A DNA stretch of 64,000 bases. It comes from Taklimakanibacter sp050246735 (GTDB lineage Bacteria; Pseudomonadota; Alphaproteobacteria; Rhizobiales; Aestuariivirgaceae). The notes below the pieces were generated by a model that worked only from the letters and a program-made list of their open reading frames with translations, was not told the origin of the DNA and did not search any database. This document shows positions 16,288 to 26,775 of this stretch, piece after piece (positions within the stretch are counted from its first letter, which is position 1; every line of letters begins with the position of its first letter). The DNA lies in contig JBFWVM010000014.1 of NCBI GenBank assembly GCA_050246735.1, forward strand, positions 66,861-130,860, given 5' to 3'. The position numbers were made by a program, and so were the translations under genes.

Positions 16288-17869
16288 GACCCTGCGCCAC
16301 GAGGTCGGCGGAGACCGCCTTCTTCTCCTTGAGATAGATCGAGGGGTCCCGCCTGGTGATGAGCCCGCGCGGCCGCCAGCGCATGATCAGCACCATGGCG
16401 ATGCCGACCGCCAGCATGCGATATTGCGCGGGGTCGAACCCGACCGGCATGATCGCCTTGAGAAAAGCCATCTCGCGGAAGAGCTCGAAGGCGCCGATCA
16501 CCACGACCGCCGCGATCACGACGCCGATCTGCGAGCCGAGACCGCCGAGCACGACGATGGCCAGGATGATGGCCGATTCCATGAAGACGAAGCTCTCCGG
16601 CGAGACGAAGCCTTGCCGGGTGGCGAAGAAGGACCCCGCGAAGCCGCCGAACATGGCGCCGATGGCGAAGGCGGTGAGCTTCGTGCTGGTGGTGTTGATG
16701 CCGAGGGAGCGGCAGGCGATCTCGTCCTCGCGCAACGCCTCCCAGGCCCGTCCCACCGGCAGCTTGCGCAAGCGCAGGGTGACGAAATTGGTGATGAGGG
16801 CCAAGGCGAGGATGACGTAGTAAAGGAAGATGATGCGCTGGAGCGAGGAATAGGTGAGCCCGAAGGTCGCGGCGAAGCCGTTCTCGTCGCTGGTGAAGGG
16901 GATGCCGAAGAAGCTCGGCCGGGGAATGTCGGTTATGCCGTTGGGCCCGTTGGTGAAGTCGTACCAGTTGACCAGGATGACGCGGATGATCTCGCCGAAG
17001 GCCAGGGTGACGATGGCCAGATAGTCGCCCCTGAGACGCAGCACCGGGAAACCGAGGATGATGCCCCACAGGGCGGCGAGGATGCCGGCGATCGGCAGCG
17101 CCAGCCAGAAGCTCCAGGGCGTGATTCCGTCGCCGAACCACAGCGGGAAATAGATGGTGGCGAGCAGCGCATAGGAATAGGCGCCGACGGCATAGAAGGC
17201 GACATAGCCCAGATCGAGAAGTCCGGCGAGCCCGACCACGATATTGAGGCCCCATCCCAGCATGACATAGGTCAGCATCAGGATGGCAAGATCGACGATG
17301 CGCCGGTCGACGCCGGGAATGAAGGGCAGGAGGATGGCGATGGCGAGGAGCGCCACGCCGACATACTTGCCGAAAGGCTCCATCGACTGGGCGAAGCTCG
17401 ATTGCGCCGCCCTGCCGGCGGCCGTTTCGCCCGCCCCCCGGTAGACCAGCCACAGGCCGACGATAATGGCGAAGACGCCGAAGGCCACGAGCCAGGCCGG
17501 AAGGGCCTGATGGACCTGGGCGAGGAGGCCCAGCGGCGAGTCCATGTTGAACATGCCGAGGAGCAAGGCCGCGACGCCGGCGCCGGCCAGCTTCCAGCCG
17601 CCGCGCTTGATATGCTGCGGCGTCATCCAGGCGGGCCGGTTCCATATCAGGACATGCAGCGCCAGCCGCCCGGCCGCGATGACGGCGACGAGGACCGCCA
17701 CGGTGAGCCAGCGCTGCTCGAGGATGAGGCCGCCTTGTCCCGCCTCCGCCTTGAGCCCGACGATGGGACCCAGGATCGCGAAAGCGATGAGCGCGGTGAG
17801 CGCGACATCGGCGAGGATCTTGCGGTGGTCGGGGGTGGAGCGGGCCGGTTCGGAGTGATCTGCTGTCAC
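16280..17869 (-). CDS. livM: Branched-chain amino acid ABC transporter permease LivM
   Basis: 529 aa from a GTG at 17869; the longer frame to 18001 would overlap livH by 86 nt. This is longer than E. coli LivM because of an N-terminal region with about four extra membrane helices (residues 20-170), a form frequent in alphaproteobacteria. The BPD-type core begins near VDLAILMLTYVMLGWGLNIVVG and carries GLLDLGYVAFYAVGAY and the EAA-like loop GRAWEALREDEIACRSLGIN. Cytoplasmic membrane. Coupled to livG by overlap and 46 nt after livH. Confidence 0.93.
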   Translation of the reverse strand: MTADHSEPARSTPDHRKILADVALTALIAFAILGPIVGLKAEAGQGGLILEQRWLTVAVLVAVIAAGRLALHVLIWNRPAWMTPQHIKRGGWKLAGAGVAALLLGMFNMDSPLGLLAQVHQALPAWLVAFGVFAIIVGLWLVYRGAGETAAGRAAQSSFAQSMEPFGKYVGVALLAIAILLPFIPGVDRRIVDLAILMLTYVMLGWGLNIVVGLAGLLDLGYVAFYAVGAYSYALLATIYFPLWFGDGITPWSFWLALPIAGILAALWGIILGFPVLRLRGDYLAIVTLAFGEIIRVILVNWYDFTNGPNGITDIPRPSFFGIPFTSDENGFAATFGLTYSSLQRIIFLYYVILALALITNFVTLRLRKLPVGRAWEALREDEIACRSLGINTTSTKLTAFAIGAMFGGFAGSFFATRQGFVSPESFVFMESAIILAIVVLGGLGSQIGVVIAAVVVIGAFELFREMAFLKAIMPVGFDPAQYRMLAVGIAMVLIMRWRPRGLITRRDPSIYLKEKKAVSADLVAQGHG

Positions 17870-17915
17870 GGCGCCTTGTCCTTTTTTGTATTTGTGTCCT
17901 GCCAAGGCGACATCG

Positions 17916-18851
<936 letters not shown>

Positions 18852-19005
18852 CGAGCCCCCCTGCCTTTGTCCTCACCCCGTGTTTTTGCTTTTTTCCGGC
18901 TTCTTTCCGGCCAGTTCAGCGTTCAATAGACGGATCATTCTGGAAAGACAAGCTGTTGCTCAAAAAACCGATGAAGGGCCATAACCGCGCCATCAATCCA
19001 TGAAA

Positions 19006-19022
19006 TATTTCGTTACGAAATA
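19006..19022. promoter_or_regulatory. Palindromic operator candidate between livH and the RND genes
   Basis: TATTTCG, three bases, CGAAATA: a perfect 7-bp inverted repeat in the only divergent, A+T-rich region of this part. It sits 94 bases before the adaptor start and 155 before livH, as expected for a TetR-like or similar dimer. No regulator gene is adjacent. The rest of 18852-19115 shows no gene. Confidence 0.4.
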
Positions 19023-19115
19023 CTTTCCCGAAACAACGTGCCGTCTGTCAGTAGTGATCCATCCGGCAAGTTTATATCATTTACATCCAACCCCAATCAG
19101 CCTATCTAGACGCCC

Positions 19116-20258
19116 ATGTTGCGCCGCATCATATACTTCCTGCTGGTGATCGTGCTGCTCGGTGGACTGGGCGGCGCCATCGCGTGGTATGCCTTCGATT
19201 TCAAGCCGAAAATGATCGCCGGCTTCATCAAGGCGGCGCCCAAGCCGGTCGAGACGGTGTCGGCCGAGAAAGCCCGCCAGGACCAGTGGGAGCCGCAGAT
19301 CAGGGCCATCGGCACGCTGACCGCCGTCAACGGCATCGAGATCGCGCCCCAGGTCGGCGGCGTGGTGAAGGAGCTGCTGTTCGATTCGGGCGACCTGGTG
19401 AAGAAGGGCCAGAAGCTCATCCAGCTCGACACCGCCACCGAAGAGGCCGATCTCAGGAATTTCCGGGTGCAGCTCGCCAATGCCGAAGTCGAGCTCGAGC
19501 GCCGCGAGAAGGTGTTCAAGAAGGGCTTCGCCTCCAAGTCCGATCTCGACGCGGCGCGGACGGCGCGCGACCAGCTTCTCGCCAACGTCCAGCGCGTCGA
19601 GGCGCTGATCGCGCAGAAATCCATCTATGCGCCCTGGGACGGCAGGCTCGGCCTCAGGGACGTCGCGGTCGGCAAATATGTGGCGCCCGGGCAGAACATC
19701 GTGTGGATGCAGAGCGTCGATCCGATCTATGCCGACTTCACGGTGACGGAAGCCGATTTCGGCAAGATCAGGATCGGCCAGGAAATTGCGGCCAAGGTCG
19801 GCACCTATCCGGATGAAGCCTTCAAGGGCAAGGTCAAGACGACCGACGCGCGCGTCTCCGAATCGAGCCGCATGGTGACGGTCAGGGGCGAGATCGAGAA
19901 CCCGCAGGGCCGCCTGATCCCGGGCATGTATGCCGATATCACCGTGGTCGCCGGGGCGCCGGCGCCCGTGGTCACCATACCGCGGACGGCGGTGACCTAC
20001 TCGCTTTACGGCGACAGCGTCTTCGCCGTGATCGAGGCGAAGGATGCGGATCCCGATGCGAAGGAGCCGGACCTCGAGATCGAGCGGCGCTTCGTCAAGC
20101 TGGGCCAGACGCGCGACGGCAGGGTGAGCGTGATCGACGGCGTGAAGCCGGGCGATCAGGTGGTGACCGCCGGCCAGAACAAGATCGATCAGGGTTCGAA
20201 GGTCAAGATAGACAACTCGATCGCGCTCAACCTGACGGTTGACCGCACTACGCAGTAA
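19116..20258 (+). CDS. RND efflux periplasmic adaptor (HlyD/MFP family)
   Basis: 380 aa. One N-terminal membrane helix (about 5-25) without lipobox. Barrel-sandwich halves flank a helical hairpin: VNGIEIAPQVGGVVKELLF, the coiled region LANAEVELERREKVFKKGFA, and IYAPWDGRLGLRDVAVGKYV, the classical lipoyl-like second half. A beta-barrel and membrane-proximal domain follow (GRLIPGMYADITVV). It bridges the inner-membrane pump to an outer-membrane channel. The permease gene starts 11 nt later. No outer-membrane factor gene is near. Confidence 0.94.
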   Translation: MLRRIIYFLLVIVLLGGLGGAIAWYAFDFKPKMIAGFIKAAPKPVETVSAEKARQDQWEPQIRAIGTLTAVNGIEIAPQVGGVVKELLFDSGDLVKKGQKLIQLDTATEEADLRNFRVQLANAEVELERREKVFKKGFASKSDLDAARTARDQLLANVQRVEALIAQKSIYAPWDGRLGLRDVAVGKYVAPGQNIVWMQSVDPIYADFTVTEADFGKIRIGQEIAAKVGTYPDEAFKGKVKTTDARVSESSRMVTVRGEIENPQGRLIPGMYADITVVAGAPAPVVTIPRTAVTYSLYGDSVFAVIEAKDADPDAKEPDLEIERRFVKLGQTRDGRVSVIDGVKPGDQVVTAGQNKIDQGSKVKIDNSIALNLTVDRTTQ

Positions 20259-20269
20259 CGGGGCAACCC

Positions 20270-23200
20270 ATGAGCTTCACCGACATCTTCGTTCGCCGCC
20301 CCGTGCTGGCGACGGTCGTAAGCCTTCTCATCCTGCTGGTCGGAGCCAATTCGGCGTGGAACCTGCCGGTCCGCCAGTTCCCCAAGGTCTCCGACACGAC
20401 CATCACCATAACGACGACCTATCCCGGCGCCAACGCCGAGCAGATCAAGGGCTTCATCACCACGCCGATCCAGCAGGCGGTGGCGTCGACCGAGGGCATC
20501 GACACGCTGAAGTCGACCTCGGCGCAGAACGTCTCGACGATCACGATGAAGCTGAAGCTCGACGCCGACGGCGACCGGGCGCTGGCAGACGTTCTCTCCA
20601 AGGTCAACGAGGTGAAGAGCGTGCTGCCGGAGGAGTCCAAGGACCCGGTGGTGCAGCGTACCACCGGCACGCCCTATGCGCTCATGTATATCGGCTTCAA
20701 TTCCAAGAACATGGCGCCGGCGCAGATCAGCGACTATCTCGACCGGGTGGTCAGGCCGCAGATCCAGGCGATCAACGGCGTGGCCGAAGCCGAGATCCTC
20801 GGCGGCTCGACCTTCGCCATGCGCGTGTGGCTCAATCCCGACAAGATGGCATCGCTCGGCATCACGCCGCTCGACGTCAACACGGCGCTGGCGCAGAACA
20901 ACTTCACCACCGCGGCCGGCAGCGTGAAGGGCGACTTCACCCAGCAGAACATCAACGCCCAGACGTCGCTCGAGACGCCCGAGCAGTTCATGCAGCTCGT
21001 CGTCGCCGTCAAGGGCGACACGGTCATCAGGCTGGGACAGATCGCCACCGTCGATCTCGGGCCGCAGAACTTCGATTCGTCGTCGTCCTTCGACGGCCTC
21101 AAGGCGGTGTTCCTCGGCATCAACGCCACGCCCGACGCGAACCCGCTCTCGGTGATCTCGCAGGTGCGCGAAGAGTTCCCCAACATCCAGCGCCAGCTGC
21201 CGCAGGGGCTTACCGCGCAGATCGCCTTCGACGCCACGACCTTCATCAGCTCCTCGATCAAGGAGGTGAGCTGGACGCTGGCCGAGGCGGCCATGATCGT
21301 CGTCGTCGTCATCTTCCTGTTCCTCGGCAATGTGCGCTCGACGCTCATCCCGGTGGTCACCATCCCCCTGTCGCTGATCGGCGTCGCGACCGTGCTGCTG
21401 ATGCTCGGCTACTCGATCAACCTGATGACGCTGCTCGCCTTCGTGCTGGCCATCGGCCTGGTGGTCGACGACGCCATCGTGGTGGTCGAGAACATCCACC
21501 GCCACATCGAGGACGGCATGACGCCGTTCCAGAGCGCGCTGCAAGGTGCGCGCGAGATCGCCGGCCCCGTCATGACGATGACGCTGACGCTGGCGGCGGT
21601 CTATGCGCCGATCGGGTTCACCTCCGGCCTCACCGGCGCGCTGTTCCGCGAATTCGCCTTCACGCTCGCCGGCGCGGTGTTCGTTTCAGGCATCATCGCG
21701 CTCACCCTGTCGCCCATGCTGTGCTCCAAGGTGTTCAAGCAGCATGAGGAGGAGGGCCGCTTCGGACGCATCATCGAGGGCATATTCGGCGGCATCAGGC
21801 GGTTCTACTCGCGCCGTCTCGAAGGGGCGATGAAGCAGCGTCCGGTCTTCGCCGTGATGCTGGTCATCATCGTCGCGATGTCGGGCATCCTCTATGCGGC
21901 GATCAACAAGGAGCTGGCGCCGGCCGAGGACCAGGGCGTGCTGTTCTCCTTCGTCAATGCGCCCGAGCACACCAATCTCGACTATCTGTCGACCTACACG
22001 GACCGCGCCACCGAGATCTTCATGAACGTGCCGGAAAGACAGAACGTCTTCACCATCAACGGCCTCGGCTCGACGCATGCCGCCTTCGTCGGCCTCATCC
22101 TCAAGCCGTGGGCCGAGCGCGAGCGCTCCGACACGATGATCATCGGCGAGCTGCAGGGCAAGCTCGCGGGGATCGCCGGCGTCAAGACCTTCGCCACCGC
22201 GCCGCCCGCCATTCCGATCGGCGCCGGCGAGATGCCGGTCGAGTTCGTGATCAAGTATCCCGGCGACTACACCAAGGTCGCGGAAGTGCTCAACCAGATC
22301 GACGCCGAAGCCAAGAAGAGCGGACTGTTCATCTTCACCAACACCGATCTCAGATTCGAATCGCCGCAGGCCGAGCTCATCATCGACAAGGACAAGGCCA
22401 ATCAGCTCGGCGTCCGGATGAGCGACGTCGGCGCCACGCTCGCCATCCTGCTCGGCGGCAACAACGTCAACCGGGTCAACATCCAGGGGCGCTCCTATGA
22501 AGTGATCGCCCAGGTGCCGCGGGCGTTCCGCGGGTCGGCGGCGCGGCTGCTCGACTATCAGTTGCGCACCACGTCCGGCGACATGGTTCCGCTCGCCTCC
22601 TTCATCAGGCTCGACGAGACGGTGCAGCCCAACAGCCTCGCCACCTTCCAGCAGCTCAATTCGGCGACCTTCCAGGGCGTGCCGTTCCCCGGCCGCACGG
22701 TGGGCGAAGCGGTGGCCTTCCTCCAGCAGGAGGCCACCAAGTTCTTCCCGCAGGGCATGACCTACGACTTCCAGGGCGAGAGCCGGCAGTTCGTCACCGA
22801 AGGCAATGCGCTCGCCATCACCTTCCTGTTCGCGCTGGTCGTCATCTATCTCGTCCTCGCCGCCCAGTTCGAGAGCTTCCGCGATCCGTTCATCATCCTG
22901 ATCGGCCTCCCGGCCTCGGTGTGCGGCGCGCTGTTCGTGCTCTTCATCATCGGCGAGGTGAACGGCTTCCTGCAGGGCCGGTCGCCGGTCAACCTGGGGT
23001 CCGGCACGATCAACATCTACACCCAGATCGGTCTCGTCACGCTGATCGGCCTCATCTCAAAGCACGGCATTCTCATGGTCGAGTTCGCCAACAAGCTTCA
23101 GGAGGAGCGGAACTACGAGAAGCTCGCCGCCATCAAGGAAGCCGCGGCGGTGCGCCTCAGGCCGATCCTGATGACGACGGCGGCCATGGTGATCGGCGTC

Positions 23201-23500
23201 GTCCCGCTGCTCATCGCCGACGGGGCCGGCGCCAAGAGCCGCTTCGACATCGGCCTCATCATCGCCGCCGGCATGACCATCGGCACCATGTTCACTCTGT
23301 TCATCACGCCCATCGTCTATACTTACATCGCGGCCGACCGGCGTCCCAAGGAAGCGCTTGCAGCGGGCGGGCCCGCGGGGCATGCTGGCCATGCGCCGGT
23401 CGCGGCGCAAGCGGCGAATGATCGTGATGATCGCGAGGCAGGCAAGGGCAAGAGGCAGCGCGAACGGCGTCAGCTGCCACCCGCGGAAGCGGCGGAATAA
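20270..23500 (+). CDS. RND efflux permease, HAE-1/AcrB-like
   Basis: 1076 aa. Proton-driven trimeric pump of the inner membrane. Start MSFTDIFVRRPVLATVVSLLI is the HAE-1 signature. Proton-relay Asp pair in TM4 is present (AIGLVVDDAIVVVENIHRH), and TM10 carries the Lys (IGLISKHGILMVEFAN). The C-terminal tail after residue 1020 (AGHAGHAPVAAQAAND..., then KGKRQRERRQ) is polar and longer than usual. Substrate unknown: drug, metal-independent solvent or plant-compound export are all possible. Coupled to the adaptor gene. Confidence 0.96.
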   Translation: MSFTDIFVRRPVLATVVSLLILLVGANSAWNLPVRQFPKVSDTTITITTTYPGANAEQIKGFITTPIQQAVASTEGIDTLKSTSAQNVSTITMKLKLDADGDRALADVLSKVNEVKSVLPEESKDPVVQRTTGTPYALMYIGFNSKNMAPAQISDYLDRVVRPQIQAINGVAEAEILGGSTFAMRVWLNPDKMASLGITPLDVNTALAQNNFTTAAGSVKGDFTQQNINAQTSLETPEQFMQLVVAVKGDTVIRLGQIATVDLGPQNFDSSSSFDGLKAVFLGINATPDANPLSVISQVREEFPNIQRQLPQGLTAQIAFDATTFISSSIKEVSWTLAEAAMIVVVVIFLFLGNVRSTLIPVVTIPLSLIGVATVLLMLGYSINLMTLLAFVLAIGLVVDDAIVVVENIHRHIEDGMTPFQSALQGAREIAGPVMTMTLTLAAVYAPIGFTSGLTGALFREFAFTLAGAVFVSGIIALTLSPMLCSKVFKQHEEEGRFGRIIEGIFGGIRRFYSRRLEGAMKQRPVFAVMLVIIVAMSGILYAAINKELAPAEDQGVLFSFVNAPEHTNLDYLSTYTDRATEIFMNVPERQNVFTINGLGSTHAAFVGLILKPWAERERSDTMIIGELQGKLAGIAGVKTFATAPPAIPIGAGEMPVEFVIKYPGDYTKVAEVLNQIDAEAKKSGLFIFTNTDLRFESPQAELIIDKDKANQLGVRMSDVGATLAILLGGNNVNRVNIQGRSYEVIAQVPRAFRGSAARLLDYQLRTTSGDMVPLASFIRLDETVQPNSLATFQQLNSATFQGVPFPGRTVGEAVAFLQQEATKFFPQGMTYDFQGESRQFVTEGNALAITFLFALVVIYLVLAAQFESFRDPFIILIGLPASVCGALFVLFIIGEVNGFLQGRSPVNLGSGTINIYTQIGLVTLIGLISKHGILMVEFANKLQEERNYEKLAAIKEAAAVRLRPILMTTAAMVIGVVPLLIADGAGAKSRFDIGLIIAAGMTIGTMFTLFITPIVYTYIAADRRPKEALAAGGPAGHAGHAPVAAQAANDRDDREAGKGKRQRERRQLPPAEAAE

Positions 23501-23521
23501 CATCAGCAAGGTGCGGCTCGG

Positions 23522-25009
23522 ATGAGCGAACCGCGTCGCCGGCCGGCCTTGGCGAGCTTCATCACGCGCTCGATCCAGGCGGTGGTGATCCTGGCCGCTG
23601 CCGCAGCGGCAGCGTTCGCCTATCTCATGTATCCGGCGTGGAGGTCCTATCCCGCCGCCGACTATCCGCCGGCGGCGACGGAGGCCGAAAGGAACCGCCA
23701 GGACCTCGACTATCTCGGCCGTCTTCCCGAGGTCGACCGAAGCTTCAGCAAGGAAAGGCGCCGGGCCTTCGAGCGCGCGCTCGAGCGGCTGATGCCGCTG
23801 TCCGGCGGTTTCGACAGGGCGAGGCTGACCCTCGAGGCGGCGCGTCTCACCGCGCTCGCCGACAATGCCCATACCAGCGTCCTCACCCAGCTCTCCGATA
23901 CGACCTTCCGGTCGGCGCCGATCCGGCTCGGCCTGTTCAGCGACGGATTCTTCGTGGTCAAGGCGCGGGGCGACAATCGGGACCTCATCGGTGCTGAGCT
24001 CATGGCGGTGAACGAGCGTCCGGTCGATTCGGTCATCACGACGTTCCGCCCGTACATGGGCGGACCCCAGACGCTGCTCCGCCAGTTCATGCCGAGGCTG
24101 GTCATATCGCCCGAACTGCTGACCGCCGCAGGGCTCAATGGCAGCGCCGACAACGGCTATTACCGCTTCCGCCTGGCCAACGGCACGGTGATCGACCGCC
24201 TCCTGACCGCCGTCGACGGCGGGCCGGGGAAGGCGGACGGCTCCTATTGGCCGGTGCGCGATCTCAGCCCGGTCCCGACCGCGACCGACACGCCCGGCTG
24301 GTCGCACGTCCTCGACGCGGCGCCGCTCTATCTCTCCAGGCTCGACGAGAACTACTGGCACGCTTACGTGGATGACGGGCGGATCCTGTTCCTGCAGCTC
24401 AACCTGATGCGCGACCAGGGCCATCAGCGGCTCTCGGCCTATCTCGCCGGGATCCTCGACCTCATCCGGCGCAAGGAAACGAAGTTCGTGGTCGTCGACC
24501 TGCGCTACAACCGCGGCGGCGACTACACGCAAGCGGCGGATTTCTCGCGGGACCTCGCCGATGCGCTGCCGTCCGACGGGCGGATCTTCGTCCTGACCGG
24601 CGGCAACACCTTCTCGGCGGCGATCAGCATCGTGTCGCGCATCAGGTTCTTCGCCGGCGCGCGGGCCATCCAGGTGGGCGAGCCCATGGGCGACCGCGGC
24701 CAGTTCTGGGGCGAGGGCGGCACGGTCCTCCTGCCCAACTCGAAGATCGCGGTGCGCTACGCCACCGCCTATCACGATTGGGAGAACGGCTGCAGCCTGG
24801 AGCAGATCACCACCTGCTTCCTGTTCAACTACATCTATGGCGCAGCGCCAGGACCGCTCATCCCGCAGATCACCGGCAGCCCGCGCTTCGCCTATTATGC
24901 CTCGGGCCGGGACATGCTCATGGACGAGGTGATGAAGATCATCCGCTCGGCCGCGGTGGCGAGCGCATCGGGCAAGGCCGTCGGCCTGCCCGCCCGTCAG
25001 CAGAATTAG
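23522..25009 (+). CDS. Membrane-anchored S41 peptidase-like protein
   Basis: 495 aa. One N-terminal helix (about 17-37) anchors a periplasmic protein. A degenerate PDZ-like middle (RSAPIRLGLFSDGFFVVKA, GAELMAVNERPV) precedes an S41/tail-specific-protease domain: VVVDLRYNRGGDY and TGGNTFSAAI, where the Ser is the expected nucleophile. A clear general base was not identified. It follows the RND permease by 21 nt on the same strand and is probably co-transcribed, which hints at envelope maintenance linked to the pump. Could be a non-proteolytic S41 homologue. Confidence 0.72.
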   Translation: MSEPRRRPALASFITRSIQAVVILAAAAAAAFAYLMYPAWRSYPAADYPPAATEAERNRQDLDYLGRLPEVDRSFSKERRRAFERALERLMPLSGGFDRARLTLEAARLTALADNAHTSVLTQLSDTTFRSAPIRLGLFSDGFFVVKARGDNRDLIGAELMAVNERPVDSVITTFRPYMGGPQTLLRQFMPRLVISPELLTAAGLNGSADNGYYRFRLANGTVIDRLLTAVDGGPGKADGSYWPVRDLSPVPTATDTPGWSHVLDAAPLYLSRLDENYWHAYVDDGRILFLQLNLMRDQGHQRLSAYLAGILDLIRRKETKFVVVDLRYNRGGDYTQAADFSRDLADALPSDGRIFVLTGGNTFSAAISIVSRIRFFAGARAIQVGEPMGDRGQFWGEGGTVLLPNSKIAVRYATAYHDWENGCSLEQITTCFLFNYIYGAAPGPLIPQITGSPRFAYYASGRDMLMDEVMKIIRSAAVASASGKAVGLPARQQN

Positions 25010-25017
25010 GGGACCGG

Positions 25018-25425
25018 ATGCCCGACGCGCGATCGGCGAGCTGTGCCTGCGGAGCGCTCGGCGCCACCTGCGTCGGCGAGCCCGTGAAAGTGTCCTTGTG
25101 CCACTGCCTGGCCTGCCAGAGGCGGACCGGCAGCGTCTATGGCATCGCCGCCTTCTTCGAGCGCCGGCAGGTGCGCGTGGCGGGCCCGAGCAGAAGCTTT
25201 TCGCGGGCCTCGGATTCAGGCTTCCCGGTGACGTTCCATTTCTGCCCGGATTGCGGATCGACGGTCTTCTGGGAGCCGCGAAGGCTGCCTGATCTCATCG
25301 CCGTCGCGGTGGGCGCGTTCGCCGATCCCGGCTTTCCGGCGCCGAGCCAGGCCGTCCATGAAGACTGCCGGCACGCCTGGGTTCACCCGCTTATCGGGCG
25401 GTCAGCCGGGCAAGACCGCCGGTGA
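25018..25425 (+). CDS. GFA family zinc protein (glutathione-dependent formaldehyde-activating-like)
   Basis: 135 aa with the GFA zinc ligands: C9-A-C11, C28-H-C30-x2-C33, and C76-x2-C79 (HFCPDCGSTVFW). The family includes S-hydroxymethylglutathione synthase, but most members have no proven reaction. The ATG at 25018 follows the previous stop by 8 nt. The 3' end overlaps the convergent aminotransferase gene by 35 nt. Confidence 0.86.
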   Translation: MPDARSASCACGALGATCVGEPVKVSLCHCLACQRRTGSVYGIAAFFERRQVRVAGPSRSFSRASDSGFPVTFHFCPDCGSTVFWEPRRLPDLIAVAVGAFADPGFPAPSQAVHEDCRHAWVHPLIGRSAGQDRR

Positions 25426-26611
25426 AGCGGTCCAGCCCCCTGGCGAGCTCTTCTTCGCCGGTGGCGAAGGAGAGCCTGATGCAGCTCGGATCGCCGAAGG
25501 CCGAGCCCGGGACGGTGGCGACGCCATTCTCTTCCAGGAGCCAGTCGCACAGGGTCTCGACGCGGTCCATGACATGGTTGCCGGCCTTGCGGCCCAGGAA
25601 CGCGCCGATATCGGGAAAAGCGTAGAAGGTGGCGGGGATCGGCGCCAGGCGCACATCGGGAAGGCGGGCGAGGGCGGCCACGACCATGTCGCGGCGCGCC
25701 CGATAGCGCCGGCGCATATGCGCGACGTCGTCGCGGGGCGCCGAAAGCGCCGCCAGCGCCGCATGCTGGACGAAGGAATTGGCGCCGGCCGTGAAGCCGC
25801 TCTGCAGGCGCGCCATGGCCTGCGCCAGCGGTGCGGGACCCGCCGCATAGCCGAGCCGCCAGCCGGTCATGGCGAAGCTCTTGGAGAAGCCGTTCACCGT
25901 GACGGCGCGCTCGCGCATGCCGGGCAGCGCGGCGAAAGAGGTCATCTCGCCGTCGAACAGGATATATTCGTAGATCTCGTCGGAGAGCACCATCAGGCGA
26001 GGGTGGCTTTTCACCACTTCGGCAAGGGCCGAAAGCTCGGCGGCGCTCCATACGGCGCCGGTCGGGTTGCCGGGCGAGTTTAGGACGAGGAGCTTGGTCC
26101 GGCCGGTGAGGGCCGCGGCGATCCGTTCCGGCGGCGCCTTGAACTTCTCCTCGACGCCGGCCCTGACGATCACCGGGACGCCGCCGGCGAGCCGGACCGT
26201 GATCTCATAGGAGACCCAGTAGGGGGAAAGCAGGATCACCTCGTCGCCGGGCTCGATCAGGGCGAAGACGGCGTTGGCGATGGCCTGCTTGGCGCCATTG
26301 GCGACGACGATCTCGGAGGCCGCATAGTCGAGACCGTTCTCGTCCTTGAGCTTGCGCGCCAGCGCCTGGCGCAGGTCGGGGATGCCGGCGACCGGGGAAT
26401 AATGCGTGAGGCCCTTTCTCATGGCTTCGCCGGCGGCCGCCTGGATATGCGCCGGCGTGTCGAAATCGGGCTCCCCCAAGGTGAGGCTCGCTATGTCCCG
26501 GCCCTGGGTTGTCCTGAGCTCGCGGGCCCGCTGCGACATGCGCACGATGGCGCCTTCGTCGGATCGGGAGGCACGGCGGGCGAGGAGGGGGGAGACGTCG
26601 AAGGAAGGCAT
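25391..26611 (-). CDS. PLP-dependent aminotransferase, class I (aspartate aminotransferase-like)
   Basis: 406 aa from the ATG at 26611 (MPSFDVSPLLARRASRS); an upstream start at 26668 gives no added similarity. Fold-type I motifs: SLTLGEPDFDTPAHI, NSPGNPTGAVW, LMVLSDEIYEY with the ring-stacking Asp, and NGFSKSFAMTGWRLGY with the PLP Lys. C-terminal Arg in CIRLSFATG binds the alpha-carboxylate. Likely transfers amino groups between aspartate/aromatic amino acids and 2-oxoglutarate; exact donor not readable. Confidence 0.93.
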   Translation of the reverse strand: MPSFDVSPLLARRASRSDEGAIVRMSQRARELRTTQGRDIASLTLGEPDFDTPAHIQAAAGEAMRKGLTHYSPVAGIPDLRQALARKLKDENGLDYAASEIVVANGAKQAIANAVFALIEPGDEVILLSPYWVSYEITVRLAGGVPVIVRAGVEEKFKAPPERIAAALTGRTKLLVLNSPGNPTGAVWSAAELSALAEVVKSHPRLMVLSDEIYEYILFDGEMTSFAALPGMRERAVTVNGFSKSFAMTGWRLGYAAGPAPLAQAMARLQSGFTAGANSFVQHAALAALSAPRDDVAHMRRRYRARRDMVVAALARLPDVRLAPIPATFYAFPDIGAFLGRKAGNHVMDRVETLCDWLLEENGVATVPGSAFGDPSCIRLSFATGEEELARGLDRFTGGLARLTAR

Positions 26612-26775
26612 GGCGGGCTCTATGCCATGCGGGCCGGCAGGCGTCGAGCGCCCCCGCAAAAATGTCACAGTTCGTGATTAGACGCTGCCGCCGCGCTTCC
26701 GTCAGGGCGTATTTGCTTAACCTCCTTCCGGTACAGAGGCCGGATCAGGGCCCCATCGCCGAGCTTGAGCCTCTC

